Of a stretch of DNA of 64,000 nt, positions 7,779-17,435 are shown in pieces. The DNA lies in contig NZ_PVZB01000017.1 of the NCBI RefSeq assembly GCF_003002025.1, positions 124,001-188,000 on the forward strand. Reading direction: 5' to 3'. The notes under the pieces are model-generated. The model saw nothing but the letters and a program-made list of their open reading frames with translations. It was not told the origin of the DNA and made no database searches. The position numbers were made by a program, and so were the translations under genes. Position 1 is the stretch's first letter, and each line of letters begins with the position of its first letter. Origin of the DNA: Paraburkholderia sp. BL25I1N1 (GTDB lineage: Bacteria; Pseudomonadota; Gammaproteobacteria; Burkholderiales; Burkholderiaceae).

Positions 7779-9173
7779 ATGTCGAACCCGCCGCACGAGG
7801 CGCCTGCACTTACCGCTCACGAAGAACATCCCGGCTGGCGCGCGTTCCTGAATACGCGCATGCTGATCTGCGTCTTTCTCGGCTTTACGTCGGGCTTGCC
7901 GCTGTTCACGCTCGTCTACCTGGTGCAGGCGTGGTTACGCTCAGAAGGCGTCAATCTGAAGGAAATCGGCCTCTTTGCGCTGATCCAGTTCCCGTACACC
8001 TGGAAATTCATCTGGGCGCCGTTGATGGACCGCTACGTCCCACGTTTTCCGGGCTGGCGTCCGGGCAGACGGCGCGGCTGGATGCTGGTCACGCAAATCC
8101 TCGTGGCCGGCGCCATCGCCACCTTGGGGTTCGTGTCGCCTAAAGATTCGATCTGGACGGTGGCGGCTTTGACCGCGCTGGTCGCGTTCTTTGGCGCAAG
8201 TCAGGACATTGTGATTGACGCCTACCGGCGCGAGTTGTTGAGCGATACCCAGCAGGGTCTCGGCAACGCGGTGCACGTGAACGCTTACAAGATCGCGGCG
8301 CTGGTGCCCGGTTCGCTCGCGTTGATCCTGTCCGATCATTTGCCTTGGACCACCGTTTTCATTGTGACGGCCGCGTTCATGCTGCCTGGCATGGTGATGA
8401 CACTCGTCGTGCGCGAACCCGAAGTCCACGGCACGCCGCCCAAAAACCTGCGCGAAGCGATCGTGCAGCCATTCAAGGAATTCATTCAGCGCGACGGCTG
8501 GCGCGGCGCGCTGTTCGTGCTCGGTTTCATCTTTCTGTACAAGCTCGGCGACACGATGGCGACCACGCTGTCCACCTCGTTCTTTCTCGACATCGGCTTT
8601 TCGCGCACGCAGATCGGCGTGATCGCGAAAACCACCGCGTTCGGCGCGAGCCTGGCGGGCGGGATCGTCGGTGGGATCTGGCTGATGAAAATCGGCATCG
8701 GCCGCGGGCTGTGGATCTTCGGCGTCCTGCAGATGGTGTCGACGCTCGGCTTCGCATGGCTCGCGCACCTCGGGCCGGCATCGCCGGGTCTCGTGGCAAT
8801 TTACGACATCGCCGTCTGGCTGAGCGAAGGCACGACGAAGCTGCTGGCACTGGTGGGCGTCGATTGGGCGGTGCAGCTCGAGCCGCGTTCAGTTGCGCTG
8901 GCGCTTGTCTACGGACTGGAAACCTTTGCCACCGGGCTGACGATGGCGGCCTTCACCGCCTATATCGCCAGCACCACCGATCCACGCTACACCGCCACCC
9001 AGTTCGCGCTCTTCACGAGCCTTGCTTCGGTGCCGCGCACGCTGGCTTCCGCGGCGAGCGGCTACGTGGTCGCGCAGATCGGCTGGTTCGACTACTTCAT
9101 CGTTTGTACCGCGCTGGGGTTGCCCGGCATGCTGCTTCTGCTGCGTATCGCGCCGTGGAGGAAGCAGTCGTGA
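7779..9173 (+). CDS. ampG: AmpG-family muropeptide permease
   Basis: An inner-membrane MFS transporter of 464 residues with about 12 or more hydrophobic segments. AmpG proteins import GlcNAc-anhydroMurNAc peptides for cell-wall recycling. FLGFTSGLPLFTLVYLVQAWL (from about residue 33), KFIWAPLMDRY and ASQDIVIDAYRRELL are characteristic of AmpG. It starts 14 bases after metW, and its stop overlaps the GTG start of the M48 peptidase, so metX-metW-ampG-peptidase may be one transcript. Confidence 0.9.
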   Translation: MSNPPHEAPALTAHEEHPGWRAFLNTRMLICVFLGFTSGLPLFTLVYLVQAWLRSEGVNLKEIGLFALIQFPYTWKFIWAPLMDRYVPRFPGWRPGRRRGWMLVTQILVAGAIATLGFVSPKDSIWTVAALTALVAFFGASQDIVIDAYRRELLSDTQQGLGNAVHVNAYKIAALVPGSLALILSDHLPWTTVFIVTAAFMLPGMVMTLVVREPEVHGTPPKNLREAIVQPFKEFIQRDGWRGALFVLGFIFLYKLGDTMATTLSTSFFLDIGFSRTQIGVIAKTTAFGASLAGGIVGGIWLMKIGIGRGLWIFGVLQMVSTLGFAWLAHLGPASPGLVAIYDIAVWLSEGTTKLLALVGVDWAVQLEPRSVALALVYGLETFATGLTMAAFTAYIASTTDPRYTATQFALFTSLASVPRTLASAASGYVVAQIGWFDYFIVCTALGLPGMLLLLRIAPWRKQS

Positions 9174-10462
9174 AGGCGCTTTTTTCCAAGGGTGCGGCGC
9201 GCTCGGTGACGTCTCGGCGCCCTGCCATCAAGGGCAGCCGCGCCACACTGCACGCCATATGCGCGCTTGGCTGTGCGAGCCTGACATTAGCCGCGCCATT
9301 GAACGCCTATGCGGCGGCCGTGCCGGCTGCGGCTACCAGCGCACCCGCGGCGGCTCCGGCGCCGGCCACTACGTCAGCACCGACGGCGAAGCCCGCAGCG
9401 GCGGCTGCCGCGAGCCCGGAAAGCGCGACATCGGCGGCACAAGGGGTGAACAATGCCACCGGCGCAGCGGGCGCAGGCAGCGCGCCCGCCGCCGCAACGC
9501 CGCCTTCATCGCCCCCCTCGCCCCAACTGACGCAGCCGCCGCCGGCCCCGGTCACGGCCAGAACGCCCGCCGCAACATCTTCGCCACCCGCGGCCGCCAA
9601 AGCGCCGGCCGTCCCCTCGATGCCCGCCGCGGCGTCCGCGTCGTACACCCTGAACACGCAGTTGCGTTACGGCGGCTATCTGGTGTTCCGCAACCTGATC
9701 CCATCGCCGATGCTCGAGGCGCAAGCCGCCGACGAGTTCAGCCAGATCACCTACGGCGCCGAGCATTCGAACCGCCTGTACGCCGACACCGACGCGCATG
9801 TCACGCGCGTGCGCTCGATCGTCGACAAGATGATTCCGTACTCGCTGAAATGGAACGAGCGGGCCAGGAACTGGAAATGGGATGTAGCGGTGGTGCGCTC
9901 GCCCGATATCCGCATGTACTGTCTGCCGGGCGGTAAGATTGTCGTGTACGGCGGCCTTCTCGATCGCGCGAAACTGAACGACAACGAGCTCGGCATGCTG
10001 ATCGGCCATGAGATCGCGCATGCGCTGCGCGAGCATGCGCGCGAGCGGCTCGGCCAACTGCAGGCAAGCCAGCTCGACTCGTCCGGCACGATCCCGCAGC
10101 TATTCGGGCTTGCAGATCTGGGCGCGGCACCGCTCGGCATCGGCTCGCGCCTGCTGGAAATGAAGTACGAAAATACGGACGAGACCGAAGCCGACGTGAT
10201 CGGCAGCGATATCGCATCGCGCGCTGGCTTCGATCCGCGCGCGGCGGTCACGCTGTGGGACAAGCTGGCGCAGGCCACGCGCACCAATCGCGATCAGGGC
10301 TTCATCTACGTGCATCCCTACACGCCGGCGCGCCGTCAGGACATCGTCAAGCGCTTGCCGGACATGCTGCCGCTGTACGCGAAGGCGATCGGCAAGACCG
10401 TGGACGCGTTGCCGGACTACGCTGGCATGGGCCGGCCGCGCCGCAAACTGGCCCGCGATTGA
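9170..10462 (+). CDS. M48-family periplasmic metallopeptidase with long Ala/Pro-rich linker
   Basis: A 430-residue secreted zinc protease. A GTG start at 9170 is chosen because GGAGG at 9157-9161 lies 8 bases ahead and the GTGA overlaps the ampG stop. Residues about 25-48 form a signal peptide ending AYA-A. A low-complexity Ala/Pro/Ser linker follows to about residue 155, then the M48 domain with LIGHEIAHALREHARERLG (zinc ligands His280 and His284, catalytic Glu281) and the third ligand in NTDETEADVIG. No TPR domain follows, so it is nearer to YcaL/LoiP-type proteases than to BepA. A role in envelope quality control is inferred. Confidence 0.88.
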   Translation: MKALFSKGAARSVTSRRPAIKGSRATLHAICALGCASLTLAAPLNAYAAAVPAAATSAPAAAPAPATTSAPTAKPAAAAAASPESATSAAQGVNNATGAAGAGSAPAAATPPSSPPSPQLTQPPPAPVTARTPAATSSPPAAAKAPAVPSMPAAASASYTLNTQLRYGGYLVFRNLIPSPMLEAQAADEFSQITYGAEHSNRLYADTDAHVTRVRSIVDKMIPYSLKWNERARNWKWDVAVVRSPDIRMYCLPGGKIVVYGGLLDRAKLNDNELGMLIGHEIAHALREHARERLGQLQASQLDSSGTIPQLFGLADLGAAPLGIGSRLLEMKYENTDETEADVIGSDIASRAGFDPRAAVTLWDKLAQATRTNRDQGFIYVHPYTPARRQDIVKRLPDMLPLYAKAIGKTVDALPDYAGMGRPRRKLARD

Positions 10463-10564
10463 GTTGCGCGGGTCTTTAGCGTCCGCCTCTTCCATGACAA
10501 CGTGTTCCGCAGGGTCGAGTTCAGGTTTACGTGCTGCGCACTCGCGACCATTGTCATGACAAAG

Positions 10565-10582
10565 GCGAGGCCTCAGCCTCGC
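10565..10582 (-). terminator. Hairpin terminator downstream of xthA
   Basis: GCGAGGC (10565-10571) pairs with GCCTCGC (10576-10582) around CTCA. On the minus strand it follows the xthA stop (10592) and is trailed by CTTTG, a short T-run. Confidence 0.55.
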
Positions 10583-10591
10583 TTGCCATGC

Positions 10592-11371
10592 TTACTTCTT
10601 CACCTTGTGGTCGTAATCCACCGTTAGCGGCGCATGGTCGCTGAACTTGATATCGCGGAACACGTCGGTGCGTTTCGCCTTGCTCGCGATACCCGCCGTC
10701 GCGATCTGATAATCGATCCGCCACCCGACGTTCTTCGCATACGCCTGACCGCGATTGCTCCACCATGTGTACTGTTCCGGCCGCTGGTCGAGCGTGCGGA
10801 ACACGTCGACGTAGCCCACTTCATCGAATAGTTTGGTGAGCCATGCGCGCTCTTCCGGCAGGCAACCCGAATTCTTCTGGTTGCTCTTCCAGTTCTTGAT
10901 ATCGATTTCCTTGTGGACGATGTTGACGTCGCCGCACACGATCACCTCACGCTCCTGAGCCAGCTCCGCGAGATGCGGCATGAACTCGTCCATGAAACGG
11001 TATTTGGCCTGCTGGCGTTCCTCGCCGCTCGAACCCGAGGGCACATACACCGAAATCACCGAGAGCTTGCCGAAACGCAGTTCGACATAACGCCCTTCCG
11101 GGTCGAACTCCTCGCTGCCGAAGCCGATCACCACTTCGTCCGGTTCGTGACGCGTGTACACGCCCGCGCCGCTATAACCCTTCTTCACGGCGTGTTGAAA
11201 ATAGCCGGTGAAGTTGTGCGGGGCCATGAATTCCGGCGTCATGTCGTCCTGCGAGCATTTGATTTCCTGCACGCACAGCACGTCGGCCTTCTGCTCTCCG
11301 AACCAGTCGAAAAAGCCTTTCTTGGCCGCTGAGCGGATGCCGTTCAGGTTCGCGGTAATCACACGCAACAT
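10592..11371 (-). CDS. xthA: Exodeoxyribonuclease III
   Basis: AP endonuclease and 3'-5' exonuclease of base-excision repair. It has 259 residues in the ExoIII/APE1 fold: ITANLNGIRSAAKKGF at the N-terminus, CVQEIKC with the metal-binding Glu at about residue 35, VCGDVNIVHKEIDIKNWKSN, GWRIDYQIA and the terminal SDHAPLTVDYD with the catalytic Asp-His. Length and motifs are complete. It lies 46 bases downstream of the PPK2 gene on the same strand. Confidence 0.95.
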   Translation of the reverse strand: MLRVITANLNGIRSAAKKGFFDWFGEQKADVLCVQEIKCSQDDMTPEFMAPHNFTGYFQHAVKKGYSGAGVYTRHEPDEVVIGFGSEEFDPEGRYVELRFGKLSVISVYVPSGSSGEERQQAKYRFMDEFMPHLAELAQEREVIVCGDVNIVHKEIDIKNWKSNQKNSGCLPEERAWLTKLFDEVGYVDVFRTLDQRPEQYTWWSNRGQAYAKNVGWRIDYQIATAGIASKAKRTDVFRDIKFSDHAPLTVDYDHKVKK

Positions 11372-11417
11372 GTCGTTCCTTTTTACGTTCGATTCGTTGA
11401 TGAAGCGAAAGGCATGG

Positions 11418-12257
11418 TCACTCGACCTTGATGCCCTTCAGCGATTCTTTGGCAGGCGGATATTCGAGCTTGAGCGCTTCGAACGTGCGCAACAGCAACT
11501 CCGCAACCATCACATTGCGATGCGTCTTGGAGTCGGCGGGAATCACGTACCACGGCGCGTACTCCGTCGAGGTCGCCGCCAGCGCGTCCTGGTACGCCAC
11601 CTGATACTGGTCCCACTGCTTGCGCGCTTCGAGATCGGCAAGGTCGAATTTCCAGTGCTTGCTCGGATCGTCGATGCGCGCCTGCAGACGCGTCCGCTGC
11701 TCGTCTTTCGAAATGTGCAGCATGCACTTGACGATGGCCGTGCCGCTATACGCCAGCAATTCCTCGAACTGGCGGATGTGGCAGCAGCGCTGCACGAAGG
11801 CTTGCTCATCCAACGTGCCGAGCACGGTAGGCACCAGCAGATCTTCGTAGTGACTACGGTTGAAGATCGTCAACTCACCGGCGGCCGGCGCTTGTGAATG
11901 CACGCGCCAGAGAAAGTCATGCGCGAGTTCGACAGGCGTCGGCGCCTTGAAGGGCACGATGCGCAAACCGAGCGGATCGACTTCGTGAAACACGGCGCGG
12001 ATCGTGCCGTCCTTGCCGCTCGTGTCCATGCCCTGCAGCACCAGCAATACGCGGCGCGTTTGCTGCGCGTGCAAGCGCTCCTGCAAGTTGTCGAGCTTCG
12101 TGCCGATCTCCGACAGACGCGCCTTGTCGCCATCTTTCGAGCCGGCCGAAAACGGCTTGGCGGCCGGGTCGAAATCGCTCAGCGAGAATTTGTTTTTCTT
12201 CTTGCCGTCGTCGAAATACGGCACGCGGAAATCGTCGAGTTCGGGTTGCCTGGCCAT
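11418..12257 (-). CDS. PPK2-family polyphosphate kinase
   Basis: Polyphosphate:nucleotide phosphotransferase of 279 residues. The Walker-A-like GMDTSGKDG is at about 76-84, and FKAPTPVELAHDFLWRVH and NRSHYEDLLVP form the lid and Walker-B regions typical of PPK2. It uses polyP to phosphorylate nucleotides (ADP or AMP; subclass not assigned). The frame is open to 12299, but the ATG at 12257 has GGAG 7 bases upstream and begins MARQPELDDFRVPYF, the family N-terminus. Confidence 0.9.
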   Translation of the reverse strand: MARQPELDDFRVPYFDDGKKKNKFSLSDFDPAAKPFSAGSKDGDKARLSEIGTKLDNLQERLHAQQTRRVLLVLQGMDTSGKDGTIRAVFHEVDPLGLRIVPFKAPTPVELAHDFLWRVHSQAPAAGELTIFNRSHYEDLLVPTVLGTLDEQAFVQRCCHIRQFEELLAYSGTAIVKCMLHISKDEQRTRLQARIDDPSKHWKFDLADLEARKQWDQYQVAYQDALAATSTEYAPWYVIPADSKTHRNVMVAELLLRTFEALKLEYPPAKESLKGIKVE

Positions 12258-12305
12258 CCACACACTCCGTGATCTGCGTTTGTTTAAACGGACCCGCAAA
12301 ATGAA

Positions 12306-12345
12306 ACGGGCCGTTGCCCCACTTTCGTTGCCGGCAACAGCCCGT
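12306..12345 (-). terminator. Terminator downstream of gatB
   Basis: ACGGGC (12306-12311) pairs with GCCCGT (12340-12345) and GTTGCC (12313-12318) with GGCAAC (12333-12338). On the minus strand the stem is followed by TTCATTTTG. It sits between the gatB stop and the PPK2 gene. Confidence 0.6.
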
Positions 12346-12396
12346 GCTGACCTGAGCTTTAACGCTTCAGTCGTTCACGCTCAACTTAACTTCGAC

Positions 12397-13872
12397 TCAG
12401 GATAGCTTCTTCTTCAGCAGTTCGTTCACCTGCGCCGGATTGGCCTTGCCCTTCGTCGCTTTCATTGCCTGACCGATCAGCGCGTTAAATGCCTTTTCCT
12501 TGCCGGCGCGGAACTCCTCGACCGACTTCTGATTCGCGGCGAGCACTTCGTCGATGATCGCTTCCAGCGCGCCGGTATCCGAAATCTGCTTCAGCCCCTT
12601 CGCTTCGATGATGCGGTCGGCGGCGGCTTCGTCGGTGGCCTTCTCTTCCCAGGTCGCGAGGAAAATTTCCTTGGCGATCTTGTTGGAGATGGTGCCGTCG
12701 GCGATACGCTGCAGCAGCAACGCGAGTTGCGCGGACGACACCGGGCTCCCGGCAATGTCGAGACCCTCGCGATTCAGTTGCGACGACACTTCGCCCATCA
12801 GCCAGTTAGCGGCAACCTTCGCGTTGGCCGGACCGACCTTGCTCACCACCGCTTCGTAGTACGCGGCCATGGCTTTGCTCGACGTCAGCACGTTAGCGTC
12901 GTACGGCGTCAAACCGTATTGCGACACGAAACGCTGTTGAATCGCCACCGGCAGCTCTGTCATCTCTGCCTTGACGCGCTCGATCCACGCCGTGTCGATC
13001 ACGAGCGGCATCAGATCGGGATCGGGGAAATAGCGGTAATCGTGCGCGTCTTCCTTGCTGCGCATGGAGCGCGTTTCGCGCTTGTCCGGATCGTACAGAC
13101 GCGTTTCCTGCACCACCGTGCCGCCGTCTTCGATCAACTCGATCTGACGGCGAACTTCGTACTGGATCGCTTCTTCGAGGAAGCGGAACGAGTTCAGGTT
13201 CTTGATCTCGGCGCGCGTGCCGAATTCGGCCTGGCCGACCGGACGCACCGACACGTTCGCGTCGCAACGGAACGAGCCTTCCTGCATGTTGCCGTCGCAG
13301 ATACCGAGCCACGTGACGAGCGTATGCAGCGTCTTCGCGTAAGCGACCGCCTCCGCCGCGCTGCGCATTTCAGGCTCGGTCACGATTTCAAGCAGCGGCG
13401 TGCCGGCACGATTCAGGTCGATGCCGGTCATGCCCGCGAAGTCTTCGTGCAGCGACTTGCCCGCGTCTTCTTCGAGGTGAGCGCGCGTGAGATTGACGAC
13501 CTTCTCATACGCTTCCTTGCCGGCCTTTTCATTAGCCGGCACCTGAATCGTTACCTGACCGCCCTGCACGACGGGGATTTCGTACTGGCTGATCTGATAG
13601 CCCTTCGGCAGATCGGGGTAGAAATAATTCTTGCGCGCGAAGATGCTGCGCGGCGCCACCGTTGCGCCGATCGCGAGACCGAACTGGATCGCGCGCTCCA
13701 CGGCGCCGCGGTTCATCACCGGCAACGTGCCCGGCAACGCCAGATCGACGGGGCTGGCTTGCGTGTTCGGCGCCGCGCCGAATTGCGTCGCGGTGCCCGA
13801 AAAAATCTTCGATTGAGTCGACAGTTGCGCGTGGGTCTCCAGACCGATCACGACTTCCCATTGCTTGGCCAT
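12397..13872 (-). CDS. gatB: Asp-tRNA(Asn)/Glu-tRNA(Gln) amidotransferase subunit B
   Basis: GatB, the tRNA-binding kinase subunit of GatCAB, which amidates misacylated Glu-tRNA(Gln) and/or Asp-tRNA(Asn). It has 491 residues: the cradle domain begins QWEVVIGLETHAQLSTQSKIF, with YFYPDLPKGYQISQYEIPV and GSFRCDANVSVRP following, and ends in a YqeY-like tail. An in-frame GTG at 13881 overlaps the gatA stop, but AGGAG is only 1 base from it and about 10 bases from the ATG at 13872, so 13872 is chosen. It is last gene of the gatC-gatA-gatB operon. Confidence 0.96.
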   Translation of the reverse strand: MAKQWEVVIGLETHAQLSTQSKIFSGTATQFGAAPNTQASPVDLALPGTLPVMNRGAVERAIQFGLAIGATVAPRSIFARKNYFYPDLPKGYQISQYEIPVVQGGQVTIQVPANEKAGKEAYEKVVNLTRAHLEEDAGKSLHEDFAGMTGIDLNRAGTPLLEIVTEPEMRSAAEAVAYAKTLHTLVTWLGICDGNMQEGSFRCDANVSVRPVGQAEFGTRAEIKNLNSFRFLEEAIQYEVRRQIELIEDGGTVVQETRLYDPDKRETRSMRSKEDAHDYRYFPDPDLMPLVIDTAWIERVKAEMTELPVAIQQRFVSQYGLTPYDANVLTSSKAMAAYYEAVVSKVGPANAKVAANWLMGEVSSQLNREGLDIAGSPVSSAQLALLLQRIADGTISNKIAKEIFLATWEEKATDEAAADRIIEAKGLKQISDTGALEAIIDEVLAANQKSVEEFRAGKEKAFNALIGQAMKATKGKANPAQVNELLKKKLS

Positions 13873-13877
13873 GGTGC

Positions 13878-15365
13878 TCACACTCCTGCCGGTGCTTTGC
13901 GGTGCCAGTCGGTCGCGCGCTGGAACGCGTCGGCCACCTGCAACATCCGGGCTTCATTGAAATAGTTGCCGATGATCTGCAAACCGACCGGACGCTGCGC
14001 ATTCGCGCCCGCACCGAAGCCGCACGGCACGCTCATGCCCGGCAAACCGGCGAGGCTCACCGACAGCGTGTAGATGTCGGCCAGATACATCTGCACCGGA
14101 TCGTCGCCCTTCGCGCCGAGGTCCCACGCCACCGACGGCGCGACCGGTCCCATGATCACGTCGCACTGCTTGAACGCTTCCTGGAAGTCCTGCGCGATGA
14201 TGCGGCGGATCTTCTGCGCCTGCAGGTAGTACGCGTCGTAATAGCCGTGCGACAGCACGTAGGCGCCGACCAGAATGCGGCGCTTCACTTCCGGGCCGAA
14301 ACCTTCGGCGCGCGACTTCTTGTACATGTCGAGCAGATCGCGATACTCCGCAGCGCGATGGCCGAAGCGCACGCCATCGAAACGCGACAGGTTCGACGAA
14401 GCCTCGGCCGGCGCGATCACGTAGTACACCGGAATCGACAACTCCGTTTTCGGCAGCGAGACTTCGACCAGCGTGGCGCCGAGTGCTTCGTATTGCTTCA
14501 ACGCGGCGTCGATCGAGGCGCGCACGTCGTCGGCAAGACCGGCGCCGAAATACTCTTTCGGCAGGCCGATGCGCAGGCCGGCGAGCGGCTTGCCGGCGCC
14601 GTCTTCTTTCCACGGTTTGCCGAGGTAGCGCGTGTAGTCTTCGTCGTCGCGCACGAGGCTGGTCGAATCGCGTTCGTCGAAGCCGGCCATGGCGTTGAGC
14701 AGCGTCGCGCAATCCGCGGCGCTTTGCGCCATCGGACCGCCCTGATCCAGCGACGAGGCAAACGCGATCATGCCGTAACGCGACACGCGACCATACGTGG
14801 GCTTGATACCGGTGATGCCGGAGAACGACGCCGGCTGACGGATCGAGCCGCCGGTATCCGTACCCGTTGCAGCGGGCGCGAGGCGCGCGGCCACAGCGGC
14901 AGCCGACCCGCCCGACGAACCGCCCGGCACAGCCTTAACATCCCACGGATTCTGCACAGGACCAAAATACGAATTCTCGTTGGACGAGCCCATCGCGAAC
15001 TCGTCCATATTGGTCTTGCCCACGCACACCATGCCGGCGTTCTGCAGACGCGCGACCACGGTCGCGTCGAACGGGCTTTCGTAGTTCGACAGCATTTTCG
15101 AGCCGGCGGTGGAGCGCCAGCCCTTGGTGACGAACACGTCCTTGTGCGCGATCGGCAGGCCGACCAGCGGGCCGGCGTGGCCGGTATGAAGCAGCGCGTC
15201 CGCGGCTTTCGCCTGCGCGAGCGTCAGATCGGGATCGACCTGGATGAATGCGTTCAGGCTGTTGGCCGCGTCGATCCGCTTCAGATAGAGCTGCGCCAGT
15301 TCGACTGCGGAGCATTCCTTGGCCGTCAGTGCGGCGCGCAGTTCGGTCAAACTTTTTTCATGCAT
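13878..15365 (-). CDS. gatA: Asp-tRNA(Asn)/Glu-tRNA(Gln) amidotransferase subunit A
   Basis: The glutaminase subunit, an amidase-signature enzyme of 495 residues that releases ammonia and channels it to GatB. The Ser-cisSer-Lys triad is visible: Lys75 in PIAHKDVF, cis-Ser150 in PGGSSGGSAAAVAAR, and the nucleophile Ser174 in GTDTGGSIRQPAS. It is complete. It lies between gatC (193 bases upstream) and gatB. Confidence 0.97.
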   Translation of the reverse strand: MHEKSLTELRAALTAKECSAVELAQLYLKRIDAANSLNAFIQVDPDLTLAQAKAADALLHTGHAGPLVGLPIAHKDVFVTKGWRSTAGSKMLSNYESPFDATVVARLQNAGMVCVGKTNMDEFAMGSSNENSYFGPVQNPWDVKAVPGGSSGGSAAAVAARLAPAATGTDTGGSIRQPASFSGITGIKPTYGRVSRYGMIAFASSLDQGGPMAQSAADCATLLNAMAGFDERDSTSLVRDDEDYTRYLGKPWKEDGAGKPLAGLRIGLPKEYFGAGLADDVRASIDAALKQYEALGATLVEVSLPKTELSIPVYYVIAPAEASSNLSRFDGVRFGHRAAEYRDLLDMYKKSRAEGFGPEVKRRILVGAYVLSHGYYDAYYLQAQKIRRIIAQDFQEAFKQCDVIMGPVAPSVAWDLGAKGDDPVQMYLADIYTLSVSLAGLPGMSVPCGFGAGANAQRPVGLQIIGNYFNEARMLQVADAFQRATDWHRKAPAGV

Positions 15366-15558
15366 TGCGTTTTATCCTGAAGAGCGCGGCAGCGTAGTCA
15401 CGCTGCCGTGGAGGCGTTCGGCTACCCGCCGGCAAACCGAGCCGAGGAAGCCGGAGACGACGGTTATGCGAGCGCTGAAGCCACGAGTCGATATGCCGCA
15501 AGTCGGCACTTCTTCTGGAGGCCCGCTCGCATACCGCGCCGGGCTCGATGCGCGGGTG

Positions 15559-15858
15559 TTACTCGATCACCTTCGGCACGAGATACAGGCCGTCCTGCAC
15601 GGCGGGCGCCGGGCGCTGGAAAGCTTCGCGTTCGACCGTTTCGGTCACCGCGTCGTTACGCAAACGCAGCGCGACGTCTTCGATCTGCTCGATCGGATGG
15701 GCAAGCGGCGCGATGCCGGTGGTATCGACCGCCTGCATCTGCTCGACGAGGCCGAAAAAATCGTTGAGCTGGACGAGCGTGTGCTCAGCGTCGGCGTCGG
15801 CCAGTTCGAGCCGCGCGAGATGCGCGATGCGTTTTACATCGGTCAGGGTCAGAGCCAT
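15559..15858 (-). CDS. gatC: Asp-tRNA(Asn)/Glu-tRNA(Gln) amidotransferase subunit C
   Basis: A 99-residue stabilising subunit that wraps around GatA in the GatCAB complex. It starts MALTLTDVKRIAHLARLELA, the usual GatC N-terminus, and ends PAPAVQDGLYLVPKVIE. The frame is open upstream to 16203, but only the segment from 15858 is GatC-like. It is the first gene of gatCAB and divergent from mreB. Confidence 0.95.
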   Translation of the reverse strand: MALTLTDVKRIAHLARLELADADAEHTLVQLNDFFGLVEQMQAVDTTGIAPLAHPIEQIEDVALRLRNDAVTETVEREAFQRPAPAVQDGLYLVPKVIE

Positions 15859-16238
15859 GCAGTCACCGGAAAATGTGGTGGACCGCCGCAGCAAGCAAAA
15901 AACGATGCCGCGACAGCGGGTTACGACGCTGGAGGAAGACCTCGAAAAAGGGGCCAGCGGTGGCAAAAAGTGCCGTCCGTTTCCTTCAAAACATCCAAAA
16001 TTATAAGGTATCATTACGCGTTCGACCCAAACCCGGACCGTCTTACCAAGGCCTTTCTGAACAATTCCCAAAGATAGTTCGGATTTTTCTGACCTGGCTT
16101 TGCATCGGCCTCCGGTAGACTCCCTCGCAGCTTCAAGTTCCTGTGGCGCCGCATCCGCCCGGTTGAAGCTGTTATTTTTTCCGCTGCCGCCCTGCGCAAC
16201 CATTGCGAGGCCCGGCCCCCAGCGAGACAGGATTTTGA
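15859..16238. other. Divergent gatC/mreB promoter region
   Basis: 380 bases between divergent operons. On the minus strand a perfect TATAAT (plus coordinates 16000-16005) is a likely -10 for gatC about 140 bases upstream of its start; a good -35 was not found. No clear mreB promoter was recognised. The open frames crossing it have no family features. Confidence 0.45.
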
Positions 16239-17282
16239 ATGTTCGGTTTTTTGCGCAGCTACTTTTCCAACGATCTGGCCATTGACCTCGGTACGGCCAA
16301 CACGCTTATCTACATGCGTGGCAAGGGCATCGTTCTTGATGAACCGTCGGTGGTGTCGATCCGCCAGGAAGGCGGTCCCAACGGCAAGAAAACCATCCAG
16401 GCAGTCGGCAAGGAAGCCAAGCAGATGCTCGGCAAGGTGCCGGGCAACATCGAGGCAATCCGCCCCATGAAAGACGGCGTGATCGCCGACTTCACGGTCA
16501 CCGAGCAGATGATCAAGCAGTTCATCAAAACTGCTCACGAATCGCGCATGTTCTCGCCGTCGCCGCGCATCATCATTTGCGTGCCGTGCGGTTCGACCCA
16601 GGTCGAGCGCCGCGCCATTAAAGAAGCCGCGCACGGTGCGGGCGCTTCGCAGGTCTACCTCATTGAAGAACCCATGGCCGCGGCTATCGGCGCCGGCCTG
16701 CCGGTGTCGGAAGCAACCGGCTCGATGGTCGTCGATATCGGCGGCGGCACGACCGAAGTCGGCGTGATCTCGCTCGGCGGCATCGTGTACAAAGGCTCGG
16801 TGCGCGTGGGAGGCGACAAGTTCGACGAAGCCATCGTCAACTACATCCGCCGCAACTACGGCATGCTGATCGGCGAGCAAACCGCCGAAGCCATCAAGAA
16901 GGAAATCGGCTCCGCCTTCCCGGGTTCCGAAGTCAAGGAAATGGAAGTGAAGGGCCGCAATCTGTCGGAAGGCATTCCGCGCAGCTTCACCATCTCCAGC
17001 AACGAAATTCTCGAAGCCCTCACCGATCCGCTGAACCAGATCGTGTCGTCGGTGAAGATCGCGCTCGAACAAACGCCGCCGGAACTCGGCGCCGACATTG
17101 CCGAGCGCGGCATGATGCTCACGGGCGGTGGCGCACTGCTGCGCGATCTGGACCGCCTGCTCGCCGAAGAAACCGGCCTGCCGGTGCTCGTCGCCGAAGA
17201 CCCGTTGACCTGCGTTGTGCGCGGCTCGGGCATGGCGCTCGAACGCATGGACAAGCTGGGCAGCATCTTCTCGTACGAGTAA
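16239..17282 (+). CDS. mreB: Rod shape-determining protein MreB
   Basis: A bacterial actin homologue of 347 residues that directs lateral cell-wall synthesis. AIDLGTANTLIY (about 14-25) is phosphate loop 1, VVDIGGGTTEVGVISLGG (about 163-180) is phosphate loop 2, and MLTGGGALLRDLDRLL (about 290-305) is the adenosine loop. The N-terminal MFGFLRSYFSNDLAIDL is the conserved membrane-touching start. It is first gene of the mreBCD-mrdA-rodA elongasome operon. Confidence 0.98.
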   Translation: MFGFLRSYFSNDLAIDLGTANTLIYMRGKGIVLDEPSVVSIRQEGGPNGKKTIQAVGKEAKQMLGKVPGNIEAIRPMKDGVIADFTVTEQMIKQFIKTAHESRMFSPSPRIIICVPCGSTQVERRAIKEAAHGAGASQVYLIEEPMAAAIGAGLPVSEATGSMVVDIGGGTTEVGVISLGGIVYKGSVRVGGDKFDEAIVNYIRRNYGMLIGEQTAEAIKKEIGSAFPGSEVKEMEVKGRNLSEGIPRSFTISSNEILEALTDPLNQIVSSVKIALEQTPPELGADIAERGMMLTGGGALLRDLDRLLAEETGLPVLVAEDPLTCVVRGSGMALERMDKLGSIFSYE

Positions 17283-17435
17283 GCGAGCCCGTCTCCATGT
17301 CAGTAGCGCGGATCAGGCAAACGGCTCCTTGCGGGCCGGTTTGCCGTTGGCTGGGCCTACCAGCCTCCGCGCGCTGAACGCGCGTTCCTCGCGCGCCGCC
17401 GTCTCACCCAACCGCTCACGCCCCCGGCGCCGACC

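Noticed and set aside
10494..10560. CATGACAA/TTGTCATG inverted repeat beyond the M48 gene
   Set aside because: Arms of 8 bp separated by about 50 bases with no associated promoter or stem support; likely chance.
13662..15380. A 572-codon plus-strand frame over gatA/gatB
   Set aside because: Antisense shadow of the amidotransferase genes.
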